DNA of 64,000 nt from Bacteroidaceae bacterium. GTDB taxonomy: Bacteria > Bacteroidota > Bacteroidia > Bacteroidales > Bacteroidaceae. Below are positions 1-9,764 of the stretch, in pieces. Under the pieces are notes generated by a model. It was not told the origin of the DNA. It did not search any database and saw only the letters and a list, made by a program, of their open reading frames with translations. The first letter of the stretch is position 1. Each line of letters begins with the position of its first letter. The position numbers and the translations under genes are program-made. The stretch is taken from positions 96,385-160,384 of the forward strand of contig JAGAQH010000024.1 of NCBI GenBank assembly GCA_017622815.1, given 5' to 3'.

Positions 1-3000
1 TTCTCCGTCGTTGTAATAAGGACTTGCCTCAAAGGCGCTGGATAGCAGGTGGCTCTCGCTCAGCGCACGCCTTATCTCCAGTTCCTTGCCTATCGTCATA
101 GTGTGCTCTGTGCCCACAATCTTTAGTTTGCTTAGATGCCCGCCGGGACCGCGCTCTATGGGCACCAGTTCCAGAACCTGCCCGAAGTCGATGCCGAACC
201 TTTCCTTAAGCAACTCTCCTATCTCCTCCTGCTTGAGGTCCACTTTCCAGTTGTAGAAGTCTGTGGTCTCCTGGTCGTAGGTGTTCAGCACCCGTGCCAG
301 CAGTTCCTTGTCGTTGGTATTGCAGTAGGGGTCTTCTATGCTCTGCAGATAAGGCTTGTGTATGTTTTCCCAGGCATACTGGAACTCTTCTGTCCTGCCA
401 CCGCAACACTTGGAGAAGCGTGCGTCGCATATCTCGCCTTCGTACATCAGCACCTCGCCTCGGGTGGATGCCACAGCCTCCCTGGCCTGAGCGTTGGTGG
501 CACGTGTTATGCCCTGGTATCTCTGGCAATGGTCATCGGCACACACATCGAAGATGGTATGGTCCTCGCGGTCGTGCCAGCGTACAATTTCCTTGTCGGT
601 CTTTGTGAAGGCAAAGAAAGCCTGGTGCTTCTCTCCAAGCGACTTGCGCTTCTGTATCTGTGCCAACAGCCAACTTCTGCTTATTACCGCTGCCGCTTTC
701 AGGAACTCCATCGGGCAGTCGGCGTTCATTTCGCTGGAGATGACGCTGGTCAGATAGTCCTCCACCGACAGGATGTTTATGGCGGCAATCTTGTCCTCGT
801 GTACAACTAAGCGCAGTGTTCCCTGGAACGTCTGCGATTCCTGCCTTTCCCAATGGAACTGTATGCCTATGGTCACGTTGTGCAGGGTGAAACTTGGTTC
901 TGTCCCGTCCTCGTTTGTGGCAGGGCGGAAGGTAAGGTTGCGGTAAAGTTGTCCGTTCCAACGAATGGAACCGTCCTCCAGCACCACTTCCTGTTCTCCG
1001 CTTATGGTCTGTCCCTTGGCGGTATATTCTCCGTTTATGCAGAAACTTATCTTCGTGTCGCTCATCACGCCAACGGAAACTTCCGTTTCCTCGGCCATTT
1101 CGTATCCTGGCAGGGCTTCTTCGCTTGGAGCGTTTACCTCTTCCTGCTTCTTCTCCTCTTCCTTTGGAGCGTCGGTCAGTTCCTCTATGATGGGCAGAAT
1201 CTCCTCCTCGGTCATAGTCACCTCCTTCAGTATCTCGGCAAACCATTCCGGTGTTACCTTGCGGAAGTCTTCCTCGCGCGGAGTTATCAGCAGACCGCCC
1301 ATGTCCAGTGCGCCTGGTGATACCACCAGTTTCCCTTCTCCCTCGGCATAGTAGCAGTCCGGGCGGTGTTTCTTTCTGGGGAATATCAGCGTCACTATCT
1401 CGTCCTCCCTGCCTATGCCGCCTTCCTGACGCCAGGAAATGAGGTTTATTCTAGGTTCGCTTTCCTCGCCTATGATGGGCAGTGCCCGGTACAGTCTCTG
1501 GCACAGGATGCTGTCGGTCTCGGTGGGCATGCTGCGTATCACGAACACCGGGCATACATATCCCTCCAGCAGGAACAGGCCGCATGTGTCGCTGGTGTTG
1601 CCCGCCTCCTGCATGGAAACAGCCTGTGCACCGGTCAGGGGATATATCTTGCGCAGGTAGTTCTCGTATATCTTCCAGTCACGTTCTATGGGCACGATGC
1701 CGCGCTGTCCTGCCTGCAGATGCATGTGGTCGGGACATGATGCTCCGCACATGGGACCATTGTAGAAGACTATCTGCCGCGGCATGGTCCATGCCATGTG
1801 GCGCATGGTACTGAAGTGCGTCCAGATGGACTGCGGGGTATGGCGTCTTGAAGGTATGGTAAAGTGCTGTGGCAGGATGGGGTAGGGGTTTACCAGTATC
1901 TGGTAGTGCTTCTCCATCTTCAGGGCGTGCTGCTCCTTGGGACGGTTGTGGTCGCACAGGAAGCACGGACGCTCCTGTATGTCCTTGGCGGCAATGCTTG
2001 CTCCGGTTGAGACTATGCGTGCTGGGTTCCATTGTACTGCCAGCAGGTTCTCGGCCAGACCTCGCTTGCCCTCCGTCTCCCCCTCCGGATTATGGATGGT
2101 CAGTTCGCGTGTCTGCACCTTCTCCAGGTCTTCGTAACTCTTGCGTGCAAAGTCCCAGTTCTCCAGTTCGCTATGGAAGAATTCCTCCACCTCTTCGGCA
2201 TTCACCTCGTGCTGCCACAGGGCGTTCAGCAGGCAGCGTGCCTGTATCTCCTGGGTGCGCAACTGGTCCTTGTACTGGTTGTTGCGGTTTATCTTCTCCT
2301 GGCTCAGTGCGGCATCGCTGTTGCCCTCCCAACGGCGGCACAGATACACTTCGTCATATATGCGGCCTATGCGGTATCTGCGACTTATCATCAGCCCCAG
2401 GGCATAGTCCTCGCCATAACTGGTGTTCGGTATCTGCAATTCCCGCAGTACTGGGGTGTAAAAAGCCCTTGGCGCGCCCAGTCCGTTTATCCTCAGGGCA
2501 TTGTTCCTGCCGTTCTGCTGTGTCCACTCCCTATGGTCGATGAGTCCGGGCGGCAGGGTCTCCAGTTGGAAGTTGCACATCCTGTAACTGCCTATCACCA
2601 TGGCGGCATTCTCCTCGAAGAACATGTCCACCATCCTTTGCAGGGTGTCCTCGCCGCTATACAGGTCGTCGCTGTCCAACTGCACCACGAAGCGTCCCAC
2701 TCTCTCGTCGTGTACGGCCATGTTCCAGCATCCGCCTATGCCCAGGTCGTCACGCTCCGGCACAATGTGTATCACGCGCGGGTCGTGGGTGTAGCGTTCT
2801 ATTATCTCCGAGGTACCGTCCGTAGAACCGTTGTCCACCACCATCAGGTTGTAGGCAAAGGAGGCCTTCTGCATCAGTACGCTCTCTATGGCGTCAGCAA
2901 TGGTCTTGGCACGGTTGCGCACGGGTATTACCACGGTTGCCTCCACCTGGAACTTGTCGCTGTCCTCAAATTTTATTATATCGAACTCGCCACCGTGCAG

Positions 3001-3639
3001 GTAGGCGTTTATGGCACGCAGATGTCTGGTGCATGCCCTTTCCAGTTCCACCTGACGGGCACGGTTTCTGGGGTCAACATAGTCAAACTGCTTCTGGCCG
3101 GACAGACGGGTGTCTGTCTCTACCTCCGTGTAGAGGAATTCCTGCACGTGCACCGGCAACTTCTCCCTGGACAGGAACAGGCGCAGGTCGTAGAGGGCGG
3201 CAAACTGATAGCGGTGCAGGTTCTCCTGCGCGATATAGCGTTTCAGTCCCTCCGTACTTATCAGCAGTAGGCTGCCCATCTGGAAATCGTCCCTCACGCT
3301 TCCCGTCTGGTAGTCTATCAGCGGCATGGGTTGGCGTTCTCCCGTTGGCAGGACAATGTAGTGGTCGGTATACAGCATCAGGGCGGCATGGTCCTGTGCT
3401 ATGGTCAGCATGCGCTCCAGGGCGTGGTATCCCAGTCGCAGGGTGTCATATTTGGTGTAGAGCAGTACGTATGGTGCTGTTGCCGTTTCGGCAATGAACC
3501 TTATTGTCTTGCTGCTACCTATGCTTTCTGTCAGGTGGTATATGTTTGCAACTTGGCTCTCGGCTCTCAGGGCGTTTTCCGTGGCTTGTCCCTGTTGCTC
3601 GTCGGTCCAGGCAATAAAGCAGTCTATGTATGTCTTCAT
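1..3639 (-). CDS. GT2 glycosyltransferase / DUF4922 (HIT-like) / SpoIID-LytB fusion protein, 3' end cut by window edge
   Basis: An open frame of 1213 codons runs from an ATG at 3639 to base 1 without a stop; the C-terminus lies outside the window. Three modules are visible. Residues about 230-420 are a GT2 glycosyltransferase ([16 protein letters not shown] at about 236, acidic QLDSDD near 320). Residues about 540-760 carry a CFLC cysteine pair (559-562) and a HMHLQ motif (638-642), resembling the HIT/ATP-adenylyltransferase-like DUF4922 family. After a Glu-rich linker, a SpoIID/LytB domain starts near 855, with [13 protein letters not shown] near 959. SpoIID proteins act on peptidoglycan glycan strands. 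I infer an envelope role, but no signal peptide is visible, so the SpoIID part would be cytoplasmic unless exported some other way. Promoter at 3660-3667. Confidence 0.8.
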   Translation of the reverse strand, partial: MKTYIDCFIAWTDEQQGQATENALRAESQVANIYHLTESIGSSKTIRFIAETATAPYVLLYTKYDTLRLGYHALERMLTIAQDHAALMLYTDHYIVLPTGERQPMPLIDYQTGSVRDDFQMGSLLLISTEGLKRYIAQENLHRYQFAALYDLRLFLSREKLPVHVQEFLYTEVETDTRLSGQKQFDYVDPRNRARQVELERACTRHLRAINAYLHGGEFDIIKFEDSDKFQVEATVVIPVRNRAKTIADAIESVLMQKASFAYNLMVVDNGSTDGTSEIIERYTHDPRVIHIVPERDDLGIGGCWNMAVHDERVGRFVVQLDSDDLYSGEDTLQRMVDMFFEENAAMVIGSYRMCNFQLETLPPGLIDHREWTQQNGRNNALRINGLGAPRAFYTPVLRELQIPNTSYGEDYALGLMISRRYRIGRIYDEVYLCRRWEGNSDAALSQEKINRNNQYKDQLRTQEIQARCLLNALWQHEVNAEEVEEFFHSELENWDFARKSYEDLEKVQTRELTIHNPEGETEGKRGLAENLLAVQWNPARIVSTGASIAAKDIQERPCFLCDHNRPKEQHALKMEKHYQILVNPYPILPQHFTIPSRRHTPQSIWTHFSTMRHMAWTMPRQIVFYNGPMCGASCPDHMHLQAGQRGIVPIERDWKIYENYLRKIYPLTGAQAVSMQEAGNTSDTCGLFLLEGYVCPVFVIRSMPTETDSILCQRLYRALPIIGEESEPRINLISWRQEGGIGREDEIVTLIFPRKKHRPDCYYAEGEGKLVVSPGALDMGGLLITPREEDFRKVTPEWFAEILKEVTMTEEEILPIIEELTDAPKEEEKKQEEVNAPSEEALPGYEMAEETEVSVGVMSDTKISFCINGEYTAKGQTISGEQEVVLEDGSIRWNGQLYRNLTFRPATNEDGTEPSFTLHNVTIGIQFHWERQESQTFQGTLRLVVHEDKIAAINILSVEDYLTSVISSEMNADCPMEFLKAAAVISRSWLLAQIQKRKSLGEKHQAFFAFTKTDKEIVRWHDREDHTIFDVCADDHCQRYQGITRATNAQAREAVASTRGEVLMYEGEICDARFSKCCGGRTEEFQYAWENIHKPYLQSIEDPYCNTNDKELLARVLNTYDQETTDFYNWKVDLKQEEIGELLKERFGIDFGQVLELVPIERGPGGHLSKLKIVGTEHTMTIGKELEIRRALSESHLLSSAFEASPYYNDGE

Positions 3640-3659
3640 ATTCTGTGTGTAGTTTTGTG

Positions 3660-3667
3660 CAAATATA
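3660..3667 (-). promoter_or_regulatory. Bacteroidetes -7 promoter element (TATATTTG)
   Basis: The minus strand reads TATATTTG, matching the Bacteroidetes -7 consensus TAnnTTTG, 20 nt upstream of the fusion-gene ATG. Confidence 0.55.
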
Positions 3668-3860
3668 ACAATTTTTGCGGAGATTATGAACACCCCTTCG
3701 CATTATTTTGCCAAACCTTTGTTGCGAAGACACTGTCGCATTGGCAAGATGGCGGTCCCCGGTCTGCTAAATCGCTCTTGTCTGTGCCGTCAGTATGCCA
3801 ACCGGATGCTTCTCTGTCAAGCCTCAAGCCGATATTGCCGTCATTTCTCCTCTTTTTTCG

Positions 3861-3868
3861 TATCTTTG
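3861..3868 (+). promoter_or_regulatory. Bacteroidetes -7 promoter element (TATCTTTG)
   Basis: TATCTTTG matches TAnnTTTG and ends only 4 nt before the next gene's ATG, so that transcript would be leaderless or nearly so. Confidence 0.55.
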
Positions 3869-3872
3869 CATC

Positions 3873-4751
3873 ATGAAACTGCATATATTCAATCCCGAGA
3901 ACGATATGGCACTGGCCAGTGGCTCGCCGGGATATACTCCTCCTGCCAATATTCGTGCCTATCGCCGCCGCCATTGGGAACTGCCCAGACAGTGGGCTGC
4001 TCCCGAGGATATTGTTTGGGATGGCGAGAGCAGTCTGGCACATCTTTTCGCCAATGATGCTGCTGCTCCAGAGATATGCCCCTGGGGATGGTCGCCGGCT
4101 TTGGTACATGAACTTGAACTTGCAGGAGTGCCCCGTCATCGCATGCCCGACAGGGAATGGCTCGAGAAATTGCGCCGTCTTTCCGGTCGTGGAAGCACGG
4201 TGGCGGTGCAACGTGTTCTTGGCATCGATGCAACGTGTTGCGAGAGCCTTGACGACGTGTTGTCATGCCTATCGCAATGGGGCGCGATTATCATGAAGTC
4301 TCCATGGAGCAGCAGTGGCAAGGGGTTGATGCTGACGGACAACCCCAACTGGCAGGGATGGGTCAGACGCATCCTGCGCCAGCAGGGCAGTGTTGTGGTG
4401 GAAAGATTGTTGCAGAGACGTCAGGACTTTGCCATGGAGTTCTGGATGAAGGATGGCAGGGCTGAATACATGGGCCTGAACCTTTTTTCCACAGACGCCC
4501 ATGGGCATTTCATCGAAAACATAAAGGGTTCGGAACAGGAAAAGGAAGCCATGCTTCTTTCGCAACTGGGCAATCCCGACTCCCTTGCCGGCATACGCAG
4601 GTGGTATCTGGAGCGCCTTCCCCTGATGGCCCCGTGGTATTCCGGGCCTGTTGGTGTGGACATGCTTGTCACGTCCGGTGGCCGTCTTCATCCCTGCATA
4701 GAAATAAACTGGCGCATGACTATGGGTATGGCCGCGGTGCTTGGGCAATAA
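3873..4751 (+). CDS. ATP-grasp-like conserved protein
   Basis: This 292-residue protein is probably an ATP-grasp enzyme of unknown substrate. KSPWSSSGKGL (about 142-152) resembles the ATP-grasp phosphate-binding loop. VVVERLL (about 174-180) resembles the nucleotide-binding strand. The CIEINWRMTMG segment (275-285) supplies the Glu/Asn pair expected for metal binding. I chose the ATG at 3873 because it starts MKLHIFNPENDMALASG and follows the -7 element; an upstream in-frame start at 3795 would precede the promoter. The gene stands alone, divergent from the fusion gene, and ends at a strong terminator. No signal peptide is seen, so it is probably cytoplasmic. The ATP-grasp call is inferred from motifs only. 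Confidence 0.65.
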   Translation: MKLHIFNPENDMALASGSPGYTPPANIRAYRRRHWELPRQWAAPEDIVWDGESSLAHLFANDAAAPEICPWGWSPALVHELELAGVPRHRMPDREWLEKLRRLSGRGSTVAVQRVLGIDATCCESLDDVLSCLSQWGAIIMKSPWSSSGKGLMLTDNPNWQGWVRRILRQQGSVVVERLLQRRQDFAMEFWMKDGRAEYMGLNLFSTDAHGHFIENIKGSEQEKEAMLLSQLGNPDSLAGIRRWYLERLPLMAPWYSGPVGVDMLVTSGGRLHPCIEINWRMTMGMAAVLGQ

Positions 4752-4754
4752 AAA

Positions 4755-4778
4755 AGGAGGCAGATTACTCTGCCTCCT
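4755..4778 (+). terminator. Rho-independent terminator after the ATP-grasp-like gene
   Basis: A perfect 10-bp stem (AGGAGGCAGA / TCTGCCTCCT) with a 4-nt loop starts 4 nt after the stop codon. It is followed by a pyrimidine-rich rather than pure T tail. Confidence 0.7.
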
Positions 4779-4920
4779 GCAATTCTGTTTTCTCTTTAAT
4801 CCAAACTGGTCATTAGTGCATAACAGTCGAATGACCGTTTTGGGTTAAAATCTTACCTTCAGGTATCTGCATCCATGCAATGGAATTGTACAATATGGCT
4901 TTTACAGCAGCAAAGAAAAA

Positions 4921-4944
4921 AGAGAGGGCGCGTACACCCTCTCT
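4921..4944 (-). terminator. Terminator of the aquaporin gene
   Basis: The inverted repeat AGAGAGGG / CCCTCTCT has an 8-nt loop. On the minus strand it is followed by CTTTTTTCTTT and lies 27 nt beyond the aquaporin stop. Confidence 0.75.
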
Positions 4945-4970
4945 AAAATGTTCTTCAGTTTATATGTAGA

Positions 4971-5630
4971 TTATTCCTTGCCGATAATCTTCCATACAAC
5001 GGCGCTCAGAGCGGCACCGATGAAGGGACCTACGATGAACACCCACAACTGGCTCAGAGCCTTGCCACCCTCAAATACGGCAGGTGCAATGCTGCGTGCG
5101 GGGTTTACTGATGTACCGGTGTAGTGGATACCTACAAGGTGAATCAGAATCAGTGACAGACCAATGGCCAGACCGGCGAAGTTGCCGGCGCCCTTCTTGG
5201 CGTCAGTAGTGCCAAGCACCACCAGGACGAAGATGAAGGTCAGTACGATTTCTGCGATCAGTCCGTTTGTAACATCACCAGAGCATGCGTTGGCACCTGT
5301 GGCTGTACCTTCGGGAGTCAGGCCGGAAACCAGGGCGAACAGCAGTGCAGAACCGATGAATGCACCGATAACCTGGAAAATCATGTACATGGCAGCATCC
5401 TTGCCACTGATGCGTCCTGTCAGCAGGCAGCCCAGGGTGATTGCCGGATTGATGTGGCATCCGCTAACGCCACCGATAGTGTAGGCCATTGCCACAACAG
5501 CAAGGCCAAAGGCAACTGCTGTGCCTACTACAGAAGCAGCGTCCACGCCACAGTTAAGACTAACGGCAGTGCCGCAACCCATCAGTACCAATACCATTGT
5601 ACCGATCATTTCTGCTAAATACTTTTTCAT
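4971..5630 (-). CDS. aqpZ: Aquaporin (AqpZ-type MIP channel)
   Basis: This 219-residue, six-helix inner-membrane channel carries both NPA boxes (61-63 and 176-178). The residues expected at the selectivity filter of a water-selective channel are present: Phe41, His164, Thr173 and Arg179 by alignment from memory to E. coli AqpZ. It should allow passive water flux. I chose the ATG at 5630 (MKKYLAEMIG) because the next upstream in-frame start adds 23 residues unlike the family and would overlap the promoter at 5666-5673. It is monocistronic, with its own promoter and terminator. The water-versus-glycerol assignment rests on the filter residues. Confidence 0.93.
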   Translation of the reverse strand: MKKYLAEMIGTMVLVLMGCGTAVSLNCGVDAASVVGTAVAFGLAVVAMAYTIGGVSGCHINPAITLGCLLTGRISGKDAAMYMIFQVIGAFIGSALLFALVSGLTPEGTATGANACSGDVTNGLIAEIVLTFIFVLVVLGTTDAKKGAGNFAGLAIGLSLILIHLVGIHYTGTSVNPARSIAPAVFEGGKALSQLWVFIVGPFIGAALSAVVWKIIGKE

Positions 5631-5665
5631 ATTCTCTAAATGGTTTGTAAGTTGAAAATGTTGCC

Positions 5666-5673
5666 CAAATGTA
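5666..5673 (-). promoter_or_regulatory. -7 promoter element (TACATTTG) of the aquaporin gene
   Basis: The minus strand reads TACATTTG, 35 nt upstream of the aquaporin ATG. Confidence 0.55.
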
Positions 5674-5835
5674 TGCATTATGATTTGAATGACCAACAAA
5701 AAGAGAAGGAAAATCGGGTTAATTATGCCTTTTTTATAGAATTTTCCTCCATATCCGTGTATGCGGGGCGCATGTGGTCATGATTTAGGTAAAAAGAAAA
5801 AGGACTCTTCTTGTTGAAGAATCCTTTTACTTTTG

Positions 5836-5906
5836 TTGGGCTACCCGGACTCGAACCAGGAAAGGCAGGACCAGAATCTGCAGTGTTACCATTACACCAT
5901 AGCCCA
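5836..5906 (-). tRNA. tRNA-Gln (CUG anticodon)
   Basis: The minus strand folds as a 71-nt tRNA. The acceptor stem is TGGGCTA / TAGCCCA with discriminator A. The D-arm contains GTGTAATGGTAACAC. The anticodon loop TTCTGGT gives CUG (Gln). The T-arm contains GGTTCGAGTCC. One A-C mismatch closes the anticodon stem. CCA is not encoded. A TACCTTTG promoter lies about 60 nt upstream. Confidence 0.9.
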
Positions 5907-5965
5907 ATCAATGGCTTGTCAAGGACGTGGCATGTGTCGTATGCGCTCTTCCTTGTTTGCGAGTG

Positions 5966-5973
5966 CAAAGGTA
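5966..5973 (-). promoter_or_regulatory. -7 promoter element (TACCTTTG) for tRNA-Gln
   Basis: The minus strand reads TACCTTTG, upstream of the tRNA with no other gene between. Confidence 0.45.
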
Positions 5974-6068
5974 AGGCCTTTTTGCGACATGACCAAACAT
6001 TTTCGTGAAAAAAAGCAAAAAAAGATGCCAAATTAACGCTTTTCTTTGCGTGCAACCCCTAAAAGTCG

Positions 6069-6076
6069 TACCTTTG
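6069..6076 (+). promoter_or_regulatory. -7 promoter element (TACCTTTG) of rsfS-ftsH-cdsA
   Basis: TACCTTTG lies 22 nt upstream of the rsfS ATG. A TTTG at about the right distance upstream (TTTCTTTGCGTG) may be the -33 element. Confidence 0.6.
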
Positions 6077-6098
6077 AAGCTCAATAATATAATAAATA

Positions 6099-6464
6099 AT
6101 GTATAAGGCAGGAAAGCACAAGTTACTTGATACCATTATTGATGGCCTTCAGGACAAGAAAGGCCACAATATAGTCATCGTAGACCTCAGCAGCATAGAG
6201 GATACCATCTGTACATACTTTGTCATTGCCCAGGGTGGAAGCCCTACGCAGGTGCATGCTTTGGCCATGAGCGTGGGCGACAAGGCACGTGAGGTTTGCG
6301 GTGCACGCCCCTTGGCGGTGGACGGCTTGCGCAACAGTAATTGGGTGGCAATGGATTATGCCGAGGTGATTGTGCACATCTTCCTGCCAGAGGAACGTGA
6401 GTTCTATGATATAGAGCATCTGTGGGCGGATGCTGAACTTACTGAAATACCCGACTTGGATTAG
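6099..6464 (+). CDS. rsfS: Ribosomal silencing factor RsfS (Iojap/YbeB)
   Basis: This 121-residue protein has the normal family length. It shows the RsfS core: a helical start, VIVDLSSIEDTICTYFVIAQG (about 23-43), then GLRNSNWVAMDYAEVIVHIF and EREFYDIEHLWADAE. RsfS binds ribosomal protein L14 (uL14) and blocks subunit joining under starvation. The ATG follows the promoter. ftsH starts 14 nt after its stop, so the genes are surely cotranscribed. Confidence 0.95.
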   Translation: MYKAGKHKLLDTIIDGLQDKKGHNIVIVDLSSIEDTICTYFVIAQGGSPTQVHALAMSVGDKAREVCGARPLAVDGLRNSNWVAMDYAEVIVHIFLPEEREFYDIEHLWADAELTEIPDLD

Positions 6465-6478
6465 TTTGATACTGTATT

Positions 6479-8458
6479 ATGGCTAATAATAACAACAAGA
6501 AACAAAGGCCCTCGTTCAGTTTCACATGGATATATATGATTATCCTGGCTGTTTTGGGCTATCTGTTCATTACGGGCGATGGAGAGTCGCTCAAACCTTC
6601 CTCCACTAAGGAGGTAAGTTATACGGAATTCCAGAATTGTGTCCGCAAGGGCTACGGCAAGGAACTCGTGGCCAACAAGGATAAGGGTACTGCCGTTCTG
6701 CAGTTGCTCCCCGAACACTATCGCGATGTCTTTCCCGGCTCCAGTGATTTCAAGGGGCAGAAACCTTCCGTAGTAACCCAGTATCCCAGTTCGGACAAAC
6801 TGGACGAGTTCATAGAGGCCGAGCGTGCCAACGGCAACTTCAGCGGCGACGTGCGCTACGAGCACGAGGTGGACTCCCCCTGGTGGGGCTTCCTCATCAA
6901 CATAGGCCCCATGCTTCTGCTGGTATTCTTCTGGATATTCATAATGCGCCGCATGAGCGGTGGCGGTTCTTCCAACAGCGATGGTGGCGGCGGTCCCATG
7001 GGTATCTTCAATGTGGGCAAGAGCCGTGCACGCCTGATAGAGAAGGACGATGCCAAGGTGACGTTCAAGGACGTTGCCGGTCAGGAGGGTGCAAAGCAGG
7101 AGGTTCAGGAGATAGTGGACTTCCTGAAGAATCCGGCCAAGTACACCGAACTGGGCGGCAAGATACCCAAGGGCGCCCTGCTTGTAGGCCCTCCGGGAAC
7201 GGGTAAGACCCTGCTTGCCAAGGCTGTGGCCGGCGAGGCCGATGTGCCCTTCTTCTCCATGAGCGGTTCGGATTTCGTGGAGATGTTCGTTGGCGTTGGC
7301 GCCAGCCGTGTCCGCGACCTCTTCCGCAAGGCCAAGGAGAAGAGCCCTTGCATCATCTTCATTGACGAGATTGATGCCGTGGGACGTGCCCGTAGCCGCA
7401 ACATCAGCACGGGCGGCAACGACGAGCGCGAGAACACGCTGAACCAGTTGCTCACCGAGATGGATGGTTTCGGCACCAACAGCGGTGTCATCATCCTGGC
7501 CGCCACCAACCGTGCCGACATTCTGGACAAGGCCCTGTTGCGTGCAGGACGTTTTGACCGCCAGATACATGTGGACCTTCCCGACGTGAACGAGCGCCGT
7601 GCCATCTTCGAGGTGCATCTGCGCCCCATAAAGAAGGCCGACGACCTCGACCTTGATTTCCTTTCCCGCCAGACACCCGGTTTCTCCGGTGCCGACATTG
7701 CCAATGTCTGCAACGAGGCCGCCTTGATAGCAGCTCGTCACGGACAGAGTTCTGTGGGCAAGGATAACTTCCTTGCCGCCGTGGATCGTATCATCGGCGG
7801 TCTGGAGAAGAAGACCAAGGTGATGACCGTGGAGGAGAAGCGCACCATTGCCCTGCACGAGGCTGGTCATGCCACCGTAAGTTGGCACCTGCAATATGCC
7901 AACCCTCTGGTGAAGGTTACCATAGTGCCCCGTGGACGTGCCCTGGGTGCTGCATGGTATCTGCCTGAAGAACGACAGATTACCACCAAGGAACAGATGC
8001 TGGACGAGATGTGTGCCACCCTGGGCGGACGTGCTGCCGAGGAACTCTTCACCGGCCATATCTCTTCCGGAGCCATGAACGATCTGGAACGCGTCACCAA
8101 GCAGGCATACGGCATGATTGCCTATATGGGTATGAGCGATAAGTTGCCCAATCTCTGCTATTACAACAACGACGAGTACCAGTTCCAGCGCCCCTATAGC
8201 GAGGATACCGCACGCCAGATAGATGCCGAGGTGCAGCGCATGATAGCCGAGCAGTATGCCCGTGCCAAGGCTCTCCTTGCCGAGAAGAGCGAAGGTCATG
8301 CCCAACTGGCGCAGATCCTGCAGGAGCGTGAGGTTATCTTTGCCGAGGACGTGGAGAACATCTTTGGCAAGCGCCCTTGGGCCAGCCGCACCGAGGAACT
8401 CCTGGAGAGTGAACCGCCTGCTGCTGACCAGCCTGCATCCTCTGAGCAGTCTGTTTAA
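6479..8458 (+). CDS. ftsH: ATP-dependent zinc metalloprotease FtsH
   Basis: This 659-residue membrane-anchored AAA+ protease degrades membrane and regulatory proteins. Two N-terminal membrane segments (about 17-33 and 135-158) flank a periplasmic region. Walker A is GPPGTGKT (237-244), Walker B is CIIFIDEID (about 292-300), and the second region of homology ([18 protein letters not shown]) follows. The zinc site HEAGH is at 460-464. A short Ser/Pro/Glu-rich tail ends the protein. It is the second gene of rsfS-ftsH-cdsA, an order I recall as common in Bacteroidetes. All catalytic motifs are intact. Confidence 0.97.
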   Translation: MANNNNKKQRPSFSFTWIYMIILAVLGYLFITGDGESLKPSSTKEVSYTEFQNCVRKGYGKELVANKDKGTAVLQLLPEHYRDVFPGSSDFKGQKPSVVTQYPSSDKLDEFIEAERANGNFSGDVRYEHEVDSPWWGFLINIGPMLLLVFFWIFIMRRMSGGGSSNSDGGGGPMGIFNVGKSRARLIEKDDAKVTFKDVAGQEGAKQEVQEIVDFLKNPAKYTELGGKIPKGALLVGPPGTGKTLLAKAVAGEADVPFFSMSGSDFVEMFVGVGASRVRDLFRKAKEKSPCIIFIDEIDAVGRARSRNISTGGNDERENTLNQLLTEMDGFGTNSGVIILAATNRADILDKALLRAGRFDRQIHVDLPDVNERRAIFEVHLRPIKKADDLDLDFLSRQTPGFSGADIANVCNEAALIAARHGQSSVGKDNFLAAVDRIIGGLEKKTKVMTVEEKRTIALHEAGHATVSWHLQYANPLVKVTIVPRGRALGAAWYLPEERQITTKEQMLDEMCATLGGRAAEELFTGHISSGAMNDLERVTKQAYGMIAYMGMSDKLPNLCYYNNDEYQFQRPYSEDTARQIDAEVQRMIAEQYARAKALLAEKSEGHAQLAQILQEREVIFAEDVENIFGKRPWASRTEELLESEPPAADQPASSEQSV

Positions 8459-8535
8459 AATAGATGCGATAGAAATAATAGACTCTATAGATTCTATATC
8501 CCCTAATCTCTAACCCAAAACACCCCATCCCAATC

Positions 8536-9402
8536 GTGAAGAATCTTGTCCTACGTACTATTACAGGTGCTGCATTCGTGGCAGTATTGGTGGCTTCCAT
8601 TGTCTACAGCCCCTTCACTTTCGGCGCACTCTTTGCCGCAGTTTCAGCACTGTCCACTCTGGAATTCTGCCGGATTGTCAACAAGCAGGAAGGTGTCCGC
8701 ACCAATCCCTTTATATGCGTGCTCTCCAGCATACTGCTGTACTTTGCATTCTTTGCATACAGTTGCGGCTATGCCAATGCCATGCTCATTATTCCGTCAT
8801 CGGTGTTCCTGCCCTATCTGGTCACCATTGCATACCTGCTGGTCAGCCACCTCTATTCTGAGAGGCAAAGTGCACTTGCATCGTGGGCTTACACCATGAT
8901 GTCCCAGGTGTATGTGGCTCTGCCCTTTGCCCTGCTAAATTGCGTGGCCTTTGTTCCATATCCCATGGGTCCGTTGGGCACGGCCTATGTCTACATGTAT
9001 CCCCTGGCAGTGTTCCTGTTCCTTTGGAGCAGTGACACCGGTGCATATTGCGTTGGTTCTCTTCTGGGCAAGAAGATTCCCTATCGCCTGTTCCCCAGCA
9101 TTTCTCCCAACAAGTCATGGATAGGCAGTATAGGCGGAACCCTGCTTGCCGTGGGAGTGGGCGCAATCATATCGCGTTACGAGCCCTCTCTCACCCTTCT
9201 GCAGTGGATGGGCTTCGGCCTTGTTGTTGCCGTGTTCGGTACATGGGGCGACCTCGTAGAGAGCCAGATTAAGCGTCAACTTGGCATCAAGGACAGTGGC
9301 AATGTGCTTCCCGGTCACGGTGGCTTCCTGGACAGGTTCGACAGCAGCCTGCTTGCCATACCGGCTTCTTTGGTCTACATCTGTACCATTTGGGGCATGT
9401 GA
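8536..9402 (+). CDS. cdsA: Phosphatidate cytidylyltransferase CdsA
   Basis: This 288-residue multi-pass inner-membrane enzyme makes CDP-diacylglycerol from CTP and phosphatidate, the precursor of the major phospholipids. The C-terminal signature is complete (SQIKRQLGIKDSGNVLPGHG, then GFLDRFDS, about 246-273). The start appears to be GTG at 8536 (MKNLVLRTITGAAF). No in-frame ATG suits the family N-terminus. It follows ftsH by 77 nt and ends the operon before a strong terminator. Confidence 0.94.
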   Translation: MKNLVLRTITGAAFVAVLVASIVYSPFTFGALFAAVSALSTLEFCRIVNKQEGVRTNPFICVLSSILLYFAFFAYSCGYANAMLIIPSSVFLPYLVTIAYLLVSHLYSERQSALASWAYTMMSQVYVALPFALLNCVAFVPYPMGPLGTAYVYMYPLAVFLFLWSSDTGAYCVGSLLGKKIPYRLFPSISPNKSWIGSIGGTLLAVGVGAIISRYEPSLTLLQWMGFGLVVAVFGTWGDLVESQIKRQLGIKDSGNVLPGHGGFLDRFDSSLLAIPASLVYICTIWGM

Positions 9403-9435
9403 CTATATATATATAAATAAGGTATATGCAACATA

Positions 9436-9467
9436 TCGGGCTTGGAAGGCGTGACTTCCAAGCCCGA
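9436..9467 (+). terminator. Rho-independent terminator of the rsfS-ftsH-cdsA operon
   Basis: A perfect 13-bp stem (TCGGGCTTGGAAG / CTTCCAAGCCCGA) with a 6-nt loop is followed by TGCTTTT. Confidence 0.8.
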
Positions 9468-9578
9468 TGCTTTTAGGCGTCTTCCGTGGCAACAGACTCC
9501 TCCGTTGCCTCGCGACACCTCACCCTAACTTAGTGCCAGATAGAATTTGCCGGACACCAATAATTCTGTCGTCACGAG

Positions 9579-9670
9579 GCCCCTGTTTTGTTGTCCTGGG
9601 TGACTCGCCCTTGTTGTCCCAGGTGACTCGTTCTTGTTGTCCTGGACGACTCGTCCCTGTCGTCGTGAGG
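9579..9670 (+). repeat. Four tandem 23-bp units between convergent genes
   Basis: Units start at 9579, 9602, 9625 and 9648, each about 23 bp, with a core like GACTCGYYCTTGTTGTCCYRG. There are no spacers. A second array of the same family is at 45806-45898. The rest of the 9403-9764 gap holds only the two terminators and no convincing gene. Confidence 0.75.
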
Positions 9671-9709
9671 CCATTTTTTTGCCTATGCCGGGGTAATGGC
9701 ATAAAGAAA

Positions 9710-9742
9710 GCGGAGTCATCTGCCTCCGACAGATGACTCCGC
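9710..9742 (-). terminator. Terminator of the DUF349 gene
   Basis: A 13-bp perfect stem (GCGGAGTCATCTG / CAGATGACTCCGC) has a 7-nt loop. On the minus strand it is followed by TTTCTTT. Confidence 0.75.
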
Positions 9743-9764
9743 ATGCCTTTCTATAGTAATACCT

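Noticed and set aside
136-3270. Long plus-strand open frames opposite the leftmost gene
   Set aside because: They are antisense shadows of the 1213-codon minus-strand frame, which has clear domain motifs.
5723-6055. Open frames across 5.7-6.0 kb on both strands
   Set aside because: They run through the tRNA-Gln gene; the translations are typical tRNA artefacts.
9579-9670. CRISPR array
   Set aside because: The 23-bp units abut directly with no spacers, and no cas genes exist in the window.
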